A stretch of DNA of 64,000 nt, taken from NCBI GenBank assembly GCA_965217015.1, contig OZ244224.1, positions 992,001 to 1,056,000 of the forward strand, written 5' to 3'. Below, piece by piece: positions 51,817 through 59,648 of the stretch; positions within the stretch are counted from its first letter, which is position 1; each line of letters starts with the position of its first letter. Position numbers and translations under genes: made by a program. This DNA comes from JAYQKL01 sp038142705 (lineage in GTDB: Bacteria > Pseudomonadota > Alphaproteobacteria > RS24). The notes beneath the pieces are model-generated. The model did no database searches. It saw only the letters and a program-made list of their open reading frames with translations, and had not been told where the DNA came from.

Positions 51817-54800
51817 TTATGTAATATCAAGGGTGTAACGGCAGTCTATCTTGCGGAAGTTCTCACAGCCCCAAAAAGAGCCGCTTCCATCGCGACGACT
51901 GTGTTGGATCATTTTGCCACCGCATTCCTCACATTGCGGAGCTTTCCCGTTAGACGACGTCTTAACATCCTTAGCCGAAGTGTTTTTATATGCGCGGCTT
52001 CCCGAGCTGGAGCTGTAAAATATCGCCTTGCAGTCAATGCATTCGAAACGCCTGTCGATGCTCTTTTGATAGTAAGCCGTTAAACTCCCGCATTTGGAAC
52101 ATGTTGGGTTGTCCTTTCGCACCAAGTCTGACGGAACCTCGATTGATCTTTCGCCATGAGGAGAAGATTTCCTTGCTATATTCACAGCGAGCACCGGCGA
52201 ATAGTGCCTTAACATGAGCTCAGAATTCTGATTGGAAAACGACAGTGGATTTAATGACCCATGAAGTACAATTCGTCCATCGAAAATTGCGAGCTTCTCG
52301 TGGATGTTAGCCCTCATATCAACAATAAAGCCAATCTCTTCCAATTGCTGGATTGCCTCTTTCGCTTGTTCCGGTCCTATTGAACCATTCTGCCCCTTAA
52401 GAGGTGGCGGGACTACGGCCTTTAATATGACGCCTCTTTTGGCCGCGTTCTCGAAGGCAGGTCGCAACTCTGTCACCCTTCTAGGAGTTATGAAAGCGGA
52501 GTGAATAAGGATGAGGTCTGTGGCTTCCTCAATATGCAAGAGGAAGACGTTATCGAATTCGTCGGCCGTAATCGAGCAATTGTCTAAAGCTTCTTCCCGA
52601 GCTGTGACTTCGGCCTCTCGCTTGTTCAGCTGGGCTTGTTTTTCTTTGATGAGAATAGTTAGCTGATTAGTCTCCCTTATCCGTTTACCTATGGCTATCT
52701 CTAGCCGCGCCACCTCATCACGTCGCTCTGCAAGGTCTTCAGTGGCTTCCTTTTGTATTTTGCCCAGGTCGGCTTGAAGCTTCCTGAGGCTGGCGTTCTT
52801 TGCGTGGAACTCGGCTTTAATTTGTTTTAGCTCCTCATTACGCTTCAAAAGATCCGCTCGAACGTCTTTTCCAATTTGTCTCATTGGTATCAGCTCTTCA
52901 GCGGCAATAACTGTTCCATCGGATTCGCCAGCAGCCAGTAGTGTTCTCAGGAACGCTTTCGCTGGTAGCTTCTGATCCAGGAGCTTGAGGTTGGCAATTA
53001 TAATCATGCGCTCTTTTGCCCTGCTGGAGGCTACTGTCATTAGCTGGGCATTTGCCGGGTGATCCTGGGAAATATGCATTCCCGTAGACCTAAAGCTTCC
53101 TAAGCCTTCAACGGTGTCGAGAATAATGGTGTCTTTTTCGTCGCCTTGGAAAACGTGGATAGTGCCGGCTGCAACGTTTCCTGCAACCCCATCAGATTTA
53201 ATCATTGCCTTTACGAGATTTGATTGAGACCTGAATGGCGTGCAGTAACCAACTGAACCGAACGCTTCATCAGACGCGAAAGTCTTTAAAAGCTTCGTAG
53301 CTATCACAGCGTGAATAGTGTTCGATCTAGACCCGGTTACGTCTAAATCAGCGAATGGCTGCAATTCACTTGTATCAATAATTACAATGGATCTTTCCAT
53401 GCCCTCTGGCGCTGGGAGGGCCTCTCGAGAAATGCCTGGAGCAGTCCTTAATTGGGAATTATAGGCAAAATCTGAGACATGCTTGCAGAGGCCGTCGGGC
53501 ATTCGATACTGCCAATTAAGCATCCCCGCATTGGGTATCTCCACGCCTTCGAATAAAGAACGGCCCACACCTGAGGTAATGAAAACATTTCGGCCTATTG
53601 TTCTATCAATCGTCTCGTTGTTGCTATTGATGATTGGTGGCAACTGACGGAAATCCCCTGAAACAACTACTCTTTTCTTGGCTTGAGAGGATGCAAAGTG
53701 AACTGCTGGAAGAATTGCCATTGATGCTTCGTCAACAATAAGGTTGTCGTATTTACCCACTTGCGAGGGGGTTAAGAAGACCTTTGTAAGGGTTGACCCA
53801 ATAACAAGGGCCTCAGACACAATTTCACTCTTTAGATTTTCCAGCTTCTTTGTGATTTCGCTAAGTTCCGACTGCGTTTTCTTGATCCGGGTGTTTGCCT
53901 CTTTTCTTTCGGAGGCCACAGATTGGCGTGTTTTACCCTTTGCTGCCGCCTCTGCCTTTGCTACAAGCGCCTTTGATTTATCGCACATGTCCTTTTGTTC
54001 TGCATGGTTGGCTTTAGCCGCTTCCATTTCCAACTTAAGACCTTCACTTATTGACTCGGTAATATCTAATTCATTGACCAACTGCTCGCTTGTTTTACCG
54101 AAAAACTCTTTGAAAAGACCGCGGGAACCTACTTGTCTCATTTCCTGACGCAGTTTTTTTTGTTTGGAGAGGTTTTGTCTGTGTAGTTGATCCGCCCTAT
54201 CAAGAGCTCTCTTCGCTTTGTCTAAGTTACTTTGACGATACCCAGCTTCCTTTTTCAATTTCTCTAGGTCGTCAATAAAGCCAAGTAGTTCTTCTAGCAC
54301 CTCTAACAAGTCTTTGTCTTGGTTAAGCTCTTTCCTCAACTTGCTTGCCTCACTCTCCAAGACTTGCCCTTTGTCTTGAAGTATAAAGTCCAAGTTTATG
54401 AAACGACCGAATTCGTTTTCGAGCTCCTCATGGTGAATGGTTCCAAGACGAATAATTCTTCCCTCTTCCAAGTCCTTAGTTCTGCCATTGGCAACTAGGG
54501 CTCGGCATAGTTTCAAAAGAACTTGGTCTACTGCCTGATTAGTGTTCGAGACAATTGCAGAACGTTCTTCCCCCTCGTAAAAGCCTGCAATCAGAGCGCC
54601 AAGGCATTTAGTTTTTCCCGTTCCGGGAGGGCCCCAAAGATATGAAATGTCATAATTGAGAGCTTTATTAAGAAAACTATGCTGCTCTGAGTTTAGATCG
54701 CCGGGATTAATTTCGATGCTATGTTTAAGCTTCTTCGGGTCGTTAACAATAACTCGATCGGCAAACTTGAAGTCTGCCTCGACCTTCTTTACGGACTGGT

Positions 54801-55296
54801 GGCGTACCGTGTCTGTTTCCACCTCGTATCTAGCCAATAAAGCTTCATAGAATGAGGCATCATCTTGCTGAAGCTCACACTCTTCAATTGCTTCGCCTAC
54901 GTTTTTGTCTAGTGAAAGAAGAACAAAACGCGGAACTGCAGTAGAGACGCTTACAATCGATCCAATTATCATTTGCTCTTCGATAAACACCTCTAATCTC
55001 GCCCCCTCAAAAAAGGTTTCGTCTTCGTCCAAGGCAAACCTGTAGATGTTTTCATGGAAATCGATTAAGTGGCCGTCGATTAGTTTGATGCGAGTTTTAA
55101 AGCGCCTTTTAGCACGAATGTCAGAGATCATATGTTTTAGGCAAACCATAAATGCTTCCGCATTGGTACCAGCTTCAGAGAAGCCCTCAACAGGATCATC
55201 TTTCAAAGGGGGTGTCCAAGCTTGTGGTAGGTTCCCCAGTCTTTCTGATGGGGGTCTTACAATTGGCATTCGCTTATTATACTCACCCTCCGTCAT
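51817..55296 (-). CDS. UPF1-like helicase fused to PLD nuclease and zinc fingers
   Basis: An 1159-residue protein. The SF1 helicase core spans about 200-770: Walker A GPPGTGKT (222-229), DEAS (522-525), GDFRQLPP, QGDEKD and VASSRAKERM. A long helical insertion (about 305-490) and a coiled coil (about 815-905) follow the pattern of DNA2/UPF1-type helicases. A phospholipase-D-like domain (about 910-1035) has one HKD motif, HEKLAIFD with GSLN. Two C-terminal zinc fingers follow: CSKC..CIDC and a topoisomerase-type finger CEEC..C..C. The start overlaps the previous gene by 14 bases. A nuclease-helicase for antiviral defence is likely from context. Confidence 0.85.
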   Translation of the reverse strand: MTEGEYNKRMPIVRPPSERLGNLPQAWTPPLKDDPVEGFSEAGTNAEAFMVCLKHMISDIRAKRRFKTRIKLIDGHLIDFHENIYRFALDEDETFFEGARLEVFIEEQMIIGSIVSVSTAVPRFVLLSLDKNVGEAIEECELQQDDASFYEALLARYEVETDTVRHQSVKKVEADFKFADRVIVNDPKKLKHSIEINPGDLNSEQHSFLNKALNYDISYLWGPPGTGKTKCLGALIAGFYEGEERSAIVSNTNQAVDQVLLKLCRALVANGRTKDLEEGRIIRLGTIHHEELENEFGRFINLDFILQDKGQVLESEASKLRKELNQDKDLLEVLEELLGFIDDLEKLKKEAGYRQSNLDKAKRALDRADQLHRQNLSKQKKLRQEMRQVGSRGLFKEFFGKTSEQLVNELDITESISEGLKLEMEAAKANHAEQKDMCDKSKALVAKAEAAAKGKTRQSVASERKEANTRIKKTQSELSEITKKLENLKSEIVSEALVIGSTLTKVFLTPSQVGKYDNLIVDEASMAILPAVHFASSQAKKRVVVSGDFRQLPPIINSNNETIDRTIGRNVFITSGVGRSLFEGVEIPNAGMLNWQYRMPDGLCKHVSDFAYNSQLRTAPGISREALPAPEGMERSIVIIDTSELQPFADLDVTGSRSNTIHAVIATKLLKTFASDEAFGSVGYCTPFRSQSNLVKAMIKSDGVAGNVAAGTIHVFQGDEKDTIILDTVEGLGSFRSTGMHISQDHPANAQLMTVASSRAKERMIIIANLKLLDQKLPAKAFLRTLLAAGESDGTVIAAEELIPMRQIGKDVRADLLKRNEELKQIKAEFHAKNASLRKLQADLGKIQKEATEDLAERRDEVARLEIAIGKRIRETNQLTILIKEKQAQLNKREAEVTAREEALDNCSITADEFDNVFLLHIEEATDLILIHSAFITPRRVTELRPAFENAAKRGVILKAVVPPPLKGQNGSIGPEQAKEAIQQLEEIGFIVDMRANIHEKLAIFDGRIVLHGSLNPLSFSNQNSELMLRHYSPVLAVNIARKSSPHGERSIEVPSDLVRKDNPTCSKCGSLTAYYQKSIDRRFECIDCKAIFYSSSSGSRAYKNTSAKDVKTSSNGKAPQCEECGGKMIQHSRRDGSGSFWGCENFRKIDCRYTLDIT

Positions 55297-55693
55297 AGAA
55301 AACCACCTTAGCTAATTCCTCTTCTATCAACGCATTTTTCTTTTCGCACTCAGCTTTGGCTAACTCCTTAATGTCGTGAACCAACAGCTTTTGATGTTCG
55401 GCGTCATCGGTATCGCCAGCAAAAATTACCCCTCGCGCCATTATGGTAAATATGTAGTGGAGACGTTCTTCTGTTGCTGGCGCACCAGTTTCGTCCATTT
55501 CATGCACAAGTGTACTTACATCAAGATCTTCATAATAGAAGCTTATCAATATAGACATTCGCGCGGGCTCAGGTAGGTCAATGCCTCCCACAACCGGGTA
55601 TCCATGAACGGCCAAAGCAGTGGTTCCTAGAAAAGTGTTTGACGATGTCCAATTAAACAGATCTTCATCGGTGAGTGTTTTCAATCGGCTCAT
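55283..55693 (-). CDS. Small protein of unknown function in defence operon
   Basis: About 136 residues. I place the start at the ATG at 55693, which overlaps the previous stop as ATGA, a usual sign of coupled translation; an ATG four codons earlier is also open. No domain is recognised. It is acidic and mostly helical, with one hydrophobic segment (ARMSILISFYY) and a Lys/Glu-rich C-terminus. It overlaps the helicase-nuclease gene by 14 bases, so it is likely to be made together with it. Confidence 0.7.
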   Translation of the reverse strand: MSRLKTLTDEDLFNWTSSNTFLGTTALAVHGYPVVGGIDLPEPARMSILISFYYEDLDVSTLVHEMDETGAPATEERLHYIFTIMARGVIFAGDTDDAEHQKLLVHDIKELAKAECEKKNALIEEELAKVVFYDGG

Positions 55694-56331
55694 GTTTCTG
55701 GCCATGCTTTTGGCTTTTGCCCCTTTTGCATTGGGTCAAAAAAACGTTCTTTAAGAAATGCCAGATCTTTTTCCCAACACTCAATTGCGTAATCTAATGA
55801 AGGGTTTTCCTTCCTTTTGTTCAGCTTACATATCACGGCAATAATATTAGCCATTTTTAGCAACCTTTCCATTGAACAAGGTTCACCTAGCTCGTCGGGG
55901 AAAATCTCGTGGAGCTTTGGATGAAGCTTGTTCTCAAAGAAATTAGTAAGAACATCTCGCCTATTATTTTGGCTCAATCCATCAGTATGCCCTACTTTAT
56001 AACCAACCATTCCTAATGGGCTTATCTCACGGAGTTCCGGAATCGAATTTAATGCTCGCCCGTTGGAGTCAATTGGATAAATGAGTGTGGTAGGCCAGTG
56101 GCCTTTTAAAAACTCTTGAAGCCGCCTGCGCGCGTCACCCGCCTTACGTTTAGGCAATTTTCTTGAGTCACTGATACGCTCCGCGGCATCAACAAGCTCA
56201 ACTAACCTAGTCTTATCAAGGCTTTTCTTGCTAACTAAAGCGGATAAATGCTCTCTCATTTCCCCAAATGATTTTGCATCAATTGCCATCTGCAATATCT
56301 CATTACCGCTTTTTCCAAGATATTTATTCAT
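55690..56331 (-). CDS. Protein of unknown function in defence operon
   Basis: A 213-residue protein without a domain I can name. The first 75 residues are helical. A basic stretch KLPKRKAGDARRRLQEFL is followed by a segment SPLGMVGYKVGHTDGLSQNNRRDVL (residues about 104-128), which looks like a small conserved Gly-Tyr-x-Val-Gly / Arg-Arg element seen in other restriction- or defence-associated proteins; that likeness is from memory. It follows the DUF499 gene by 16 bp and overlaps the next start by 4. Confidence 0.7.
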   Translation of the reverse strand: MNKYLGKSGNEILQMAIDAKSFGEMREHLSALVSKKSLDKTRLVELVDAAERISDSRKLPKRKAGDARRRLQEFLKGHWPTTLIYPIDSNGRALNSIPELREISPLGMVGYKVGHTDGLSQNNRRDVLTNFFENKLHPKLHEIFPDELGEPCSMERLLKMANIIAVICKLNKRKENPSLDYAIECWEKDLAFLKERFFDPMQKGQKPKAWPET

Positions 56332-56347
56332 AAAGCTGCCTAAATAG

Positions 56348-59300
56348 TTAAGTTATCTGATTATCCTTAAAGCCAAGCACGTTTGAGTTCTCAAGAAGAA
56401 CACGCTGTTTGTCTTTTTGGATACCGGATGGAACCTCGGCGTCAATTTCAACGGTAATTTCAATTTTCGCACCATCTATCAGGGCGATCTGCTCCACGAT
56501 ATTTTCAACAATTTTGCCGAAATCCCTCGAAGGTCGCTCAGGCGATATCTCAACTATGCCTCTGTATCTTTTTGGAAGGCCACCGACCACTTCACTAATA
56601 TTGGAGGCTTCATCATCTCCCTCGCCTTTATTGGTGACGTCATCAACATCTGGTTTGTCGGCAATCTCTGGCATTGTGGGCCGAAATTTCTCAGCAATAT
56701 CTGATCTGACTATTACGCTGTCTGAGTTGATGGAAACGGGCATGTTCATTCCGTTTTCAATGGTTAGGCCAGAAAACTCTTCAGTATTTGCATCATACGC
56801 CTCTGCATAAGCAAACTCACCCGGTACTGTTTGCGATATGGCTGCTGAGACTGTCTTCTTCAGAATTGCAGTATCAATTAGCCTAGGCATGTAAACAAAA
56901 CGAGAGTGGTAATCAGATAGGTCAGAGAGCCGCAGGATGCCATTAGTAGATGGCCAAATATCACGCTCTAAAACCCGATTTAGACTTTTTGGACCAAGCT
57001 CCGAATAAATCACCTGATCAGTCTCGAGCTTGCGTATAATTTTCGCGAACACTTGATCCGTCGCCTGTAATTTACTCGATGAGAATTCAACGTCATCTTG
57101 GGGCGTTCTGAGGATTGGATATATTACCTGTGACCAGGCTTCGCGCATCCTGACATCAACAGTCGAGACGGCATTACTCATCTGCTCCCTTGCGCGAGCC
57201 GCATCACTTTGTGTGAGGTTTAATCGGTCAGTCTCCTTAACAATTTGCTCCCAAGCCATCTCGCGACGCATCTCTTCACGGACGCCATCGATTGCTCGAC
57301 TATCCGCTGCCAGAAAAACTAGCGTATTTCGATAAACGCGTTGTGTAGAACCCCGATACGTAAGGATATTCTTTGCCTCAGATATCCCTTCGCTATTCGG
57401 TCGACTATTTTGATGATGGTTTTTGACACCTAAAACCACCAACCGAAGGTTTCCGGCATCGTCGGGCACATCAGAAGAAGTCCCAGGGGAACAATGAACA
57501 GCGTCGAAACCTGATCTGTCGCCCACGCTGGTTATATATTTTTTTAAACGATCATCAATTGCTGCATCAACAAGCGCTTCTTCAAATTGCTCGGCTTTTT
57601 CAGAAGCAATCTTGTTCAAACTTGGAGCTGTCGAGTACCAGTGACGTCCCAATTCAGAATGCATAAAGGTTGAACGGTTCTGCAAACGTCGTAACGCGTC
57701 GCCGAATAAATTGGGTCTTTCGCCCGGTTGAACAATACCCAGATAAATCTGCTTATCTTCCATTCCCGAACCGCTTGTGGAAGACAAAGGCGCTGTCCCC
57801 AAAAATAGGGATCGAGCAACCCGTCGTGAAGCATGCACTGCACCTAAATTTGGTTGGCTATTATCCACCTGATAGGGAATAGATTGCTCACCGTCAATAT
57901 CGGCAGCTAAAATTGCCGACCACTCGCTCCCTAAATATTTTGTCAGCTCAGGCTGCACTCGGGGTGATACCAGGTTCACATTACTTGGCATGATCAAAAC
58001 CGATTTATCACTAGACGCCCAGAGCTCATGAACAACCTGCGCCATCAGCCTCAAGATACCTCGCGTTCTCTGGAAATTCTCAATCGAACTCCAAGTCTGA
58101 TAAAGTTGATCAAACAATTCAGGATGAATTGGGTAAGACTTTGCCATTTTGCGTTCATAGTCGCTGGAACTTGCGACTTGTGGGAAGCTATCTTGCGTTT
58201 CCCGGTACAACTTCATGAATTGTTTGACCGTATTATCTTTATGGTGACCAAGCGAGCCGTCGATTTCCTGGAATAGACGCCGACGGACGATTTCATAGCT
58301 TTCTTCCTGAGAGGCAGGCAGCCACGGACTTTCAACGCGGCTAAAGGTCTGCTTAAGACGCGTCAGAGCCTCTTGGCCACCTGAGCCCCCCACTTCGATT
58401 TGGGAGGCAGGTAAGGAAGCAACCAATAAGGCCCCCTCCACAGGCTTAACAGCCTCAGTAAGGGACTGCACAAAGCTCAAATTGGCATCAAAGCTGCCGG
58501 ATGGAAGGCCGTCGACGCCATAAATATTGCGCAGATAGGCCACCCACTCATCAATGAGAATGAGACATGGGCTGTATGAGGTAAAAAGCTTCTCGAGAAG
58601 CTCACTGCCAGGGGCCACGCCCGACTTGTCCTGCTCAGCGACCATATCAAAAGCTTCTTTGCCGCCAAGCTGCCACGCCAAGTCGCCCCATGTTGTACGA
58701 ATTTCTGTTCCATCCTCAGCGGTTTTAATATCTTGCGGCCCCCGAGATGTCCCAACCAGAACCGCTCGATTTACCTGCTTCGGCACTTCTAGACTAGCCT
58801 CACCAAGCAATTGGTCGAGACCTAAAAGTTCATCCGCTGACGTGCCGCCAACCATGTGATACAGTGCAAGGAGAGAGTGGGTTTTGCCACCACCAAAGTT
58901 GGTTTGTAGTTCGACGACCGGCTCACCACCAGCGCCTGATATGCGGCGCGCCGCATTCAGCAAAAGGTTTTGCAAACCGCCTGTCAAATAGGTACGCGAG
59001 AAAAAAGCCTTGGGATCAGAGTATTCGGCAGGTGCAGTTCCGTTATGAACCTTGGCCAGATCAGCAGCAAATTCAGCCTGATTAAAATCACCAGACGCCA
59101 CATCATTATGTGGTGCAATAATTTCACGCCATGGTCGCAGCCCTGCAACCGTCTCCAATTCCATATCCGCCTGTTTTGTTTTCCGGCGCTCGGCCGACCG
59201 CCGCATCTCTTCAAACTTCACCCGAAGAACTGCATTTCTGAGATTGGTTAGTTTATCGGATACCTCTCCGGCACTAATGGAGTCCATAAGTCGGCGCATC

Positions 59301-59635
59301 GTATCTAAAGCGCGCTCTGCATCATCATAAGAAAACGGCTCGTTATGCGCCCATTTATTGCGTACCTCGACAAGCTCATTGACCATGGCGCGATCTGTGC
59401 GTCCGAGCACCTCGCGGAAAGCATCATTCCAAAATATATCCATGACCCTGAATAAGGCCTGCTGGTCCCAATGAATGTTGCCGCCTTTAACCGACAGGCC
59501 CCGAATTCTATCAGTGACCTGCGCCTGCCAATGGCCTGTAAGACTGGCTGATAAACGTGTTTCAACCCATGGTGACAAGGCATCCGGTATCAGCTCCAAG
59601 CCATCTGATACGAATTGACGTGCTGTTTTAGCCAT
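56348..59635 (-). CDS. DUF499 ATPase with N-terminal Swt1-like HEPN domain
   Basis: A 1095-residue protein. Residues 1-130 form a Swt1-type HEPN domain with RNKWAH (R92 to H97, the RxxxxH motif of HEPN RNases). Residues about 160-650 are the DUF499 AAA ATPase with P-loop NFGGGKTHS (near 246-254) and Walker B LILIDEWVAYL (near 360). The rest includes Asp/Glu-rich and beta regions. DUF499 proteins occur beside DUF1156 methylases and DUF3883 helicases in predicted antiphage loci. A strong site (GGGGAGA) precedes the ATG. It lies 13 bp after the methylase gene. Confidence 0.88.
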   Translation of the reverse strand: MAKTARQFVSDGLELIPDALSPWVETRLSASLTGHWQAQVTDRIRGLSVKGGNIHWDQQALFRVMDIFWNDAFREVLGRTDRAMVNELVEVRNKWAHNEPFSYDDAERALDTMRRLMDSISAGEVSDKLTNLRNAVLRVKFEEMRRSAERRKTKQADMELETVAGLRPWREIIAPHNDVASGDFNQAEFAADLAKVHNGTAPAEYSDPKAFFSRTYLTGGLQNLLLNAARRISGAGGEPVVELQTNFGGGKTHSLLALYHMVGGTSADELLGLDQLLGEASLEVPKQVNRAVLVGTSRGPQDIKTAEDGTEIRTTWGDLAWQLGGKEAFDMVAEQDKSGVAPGSELLEKLFTSYSPCLILIDEWVAYLRNIYGVDGLPSGSFDANLSFVQSLTEAVKPVEGALLVASLPASQIEVGGSGGQEALTRLKQTFSRVESPWLPASQEESYEIVRRRLFQEIDGSLGHHKDNTVKQFMKLYRETQDSFPQVASSSDYERKMAKSYPIHPELFDQLYQTWSSIENFQRTRGILRLMAQVVHELWASSDKSVLIMPSNVNLVSPRVQPELTKYLGSEWSAILAADIDGEQSIPYQVDNSQPNLGAVHASRRVARSLFLGTAPLSSTSGSGMEDKQIYLGIVQPGERPNLFGDALRRLQNRSTFMHSELGRHWYSTAPSLNKIASEKAEQFEEALVDAAIDDRLKKYITSVGDRSGFDAVHCSPGTSSDVPDDAGNLRLVVLGVKNHHQNSRPNSEGISEAKNILTYRGSTQRVYRNTLVFLAADSRAIDGVREEMRREMAWEQIVKETDRLNLTQSDAARAREQMSNAVSTVDVRMREAWSQVIYPILRTPQDDVEFSSSKLQATDQVFAKIIRKLETDQVIYSELGPKSLNRVLERDIWPSTNGILRLSDLSDYHSRFVYMPRLIDTAILKKTVSAAISQTVPGEFAYAEAYDANTEEFSGLTIENGMNMPVSINSDSVIVRSDIAEKFRPTMPEIADKPDVDDVTNKGEGDDEASNISEVVGGLPKRYRGIVEISPERPSRDFGKIVENIVEQIALIDGAKIEITVEIDAEVPSGIQKDKQRVLLENSNVLGFKDNQIT

Positions 59636-59648
59636 TATTTTTCTCCCC

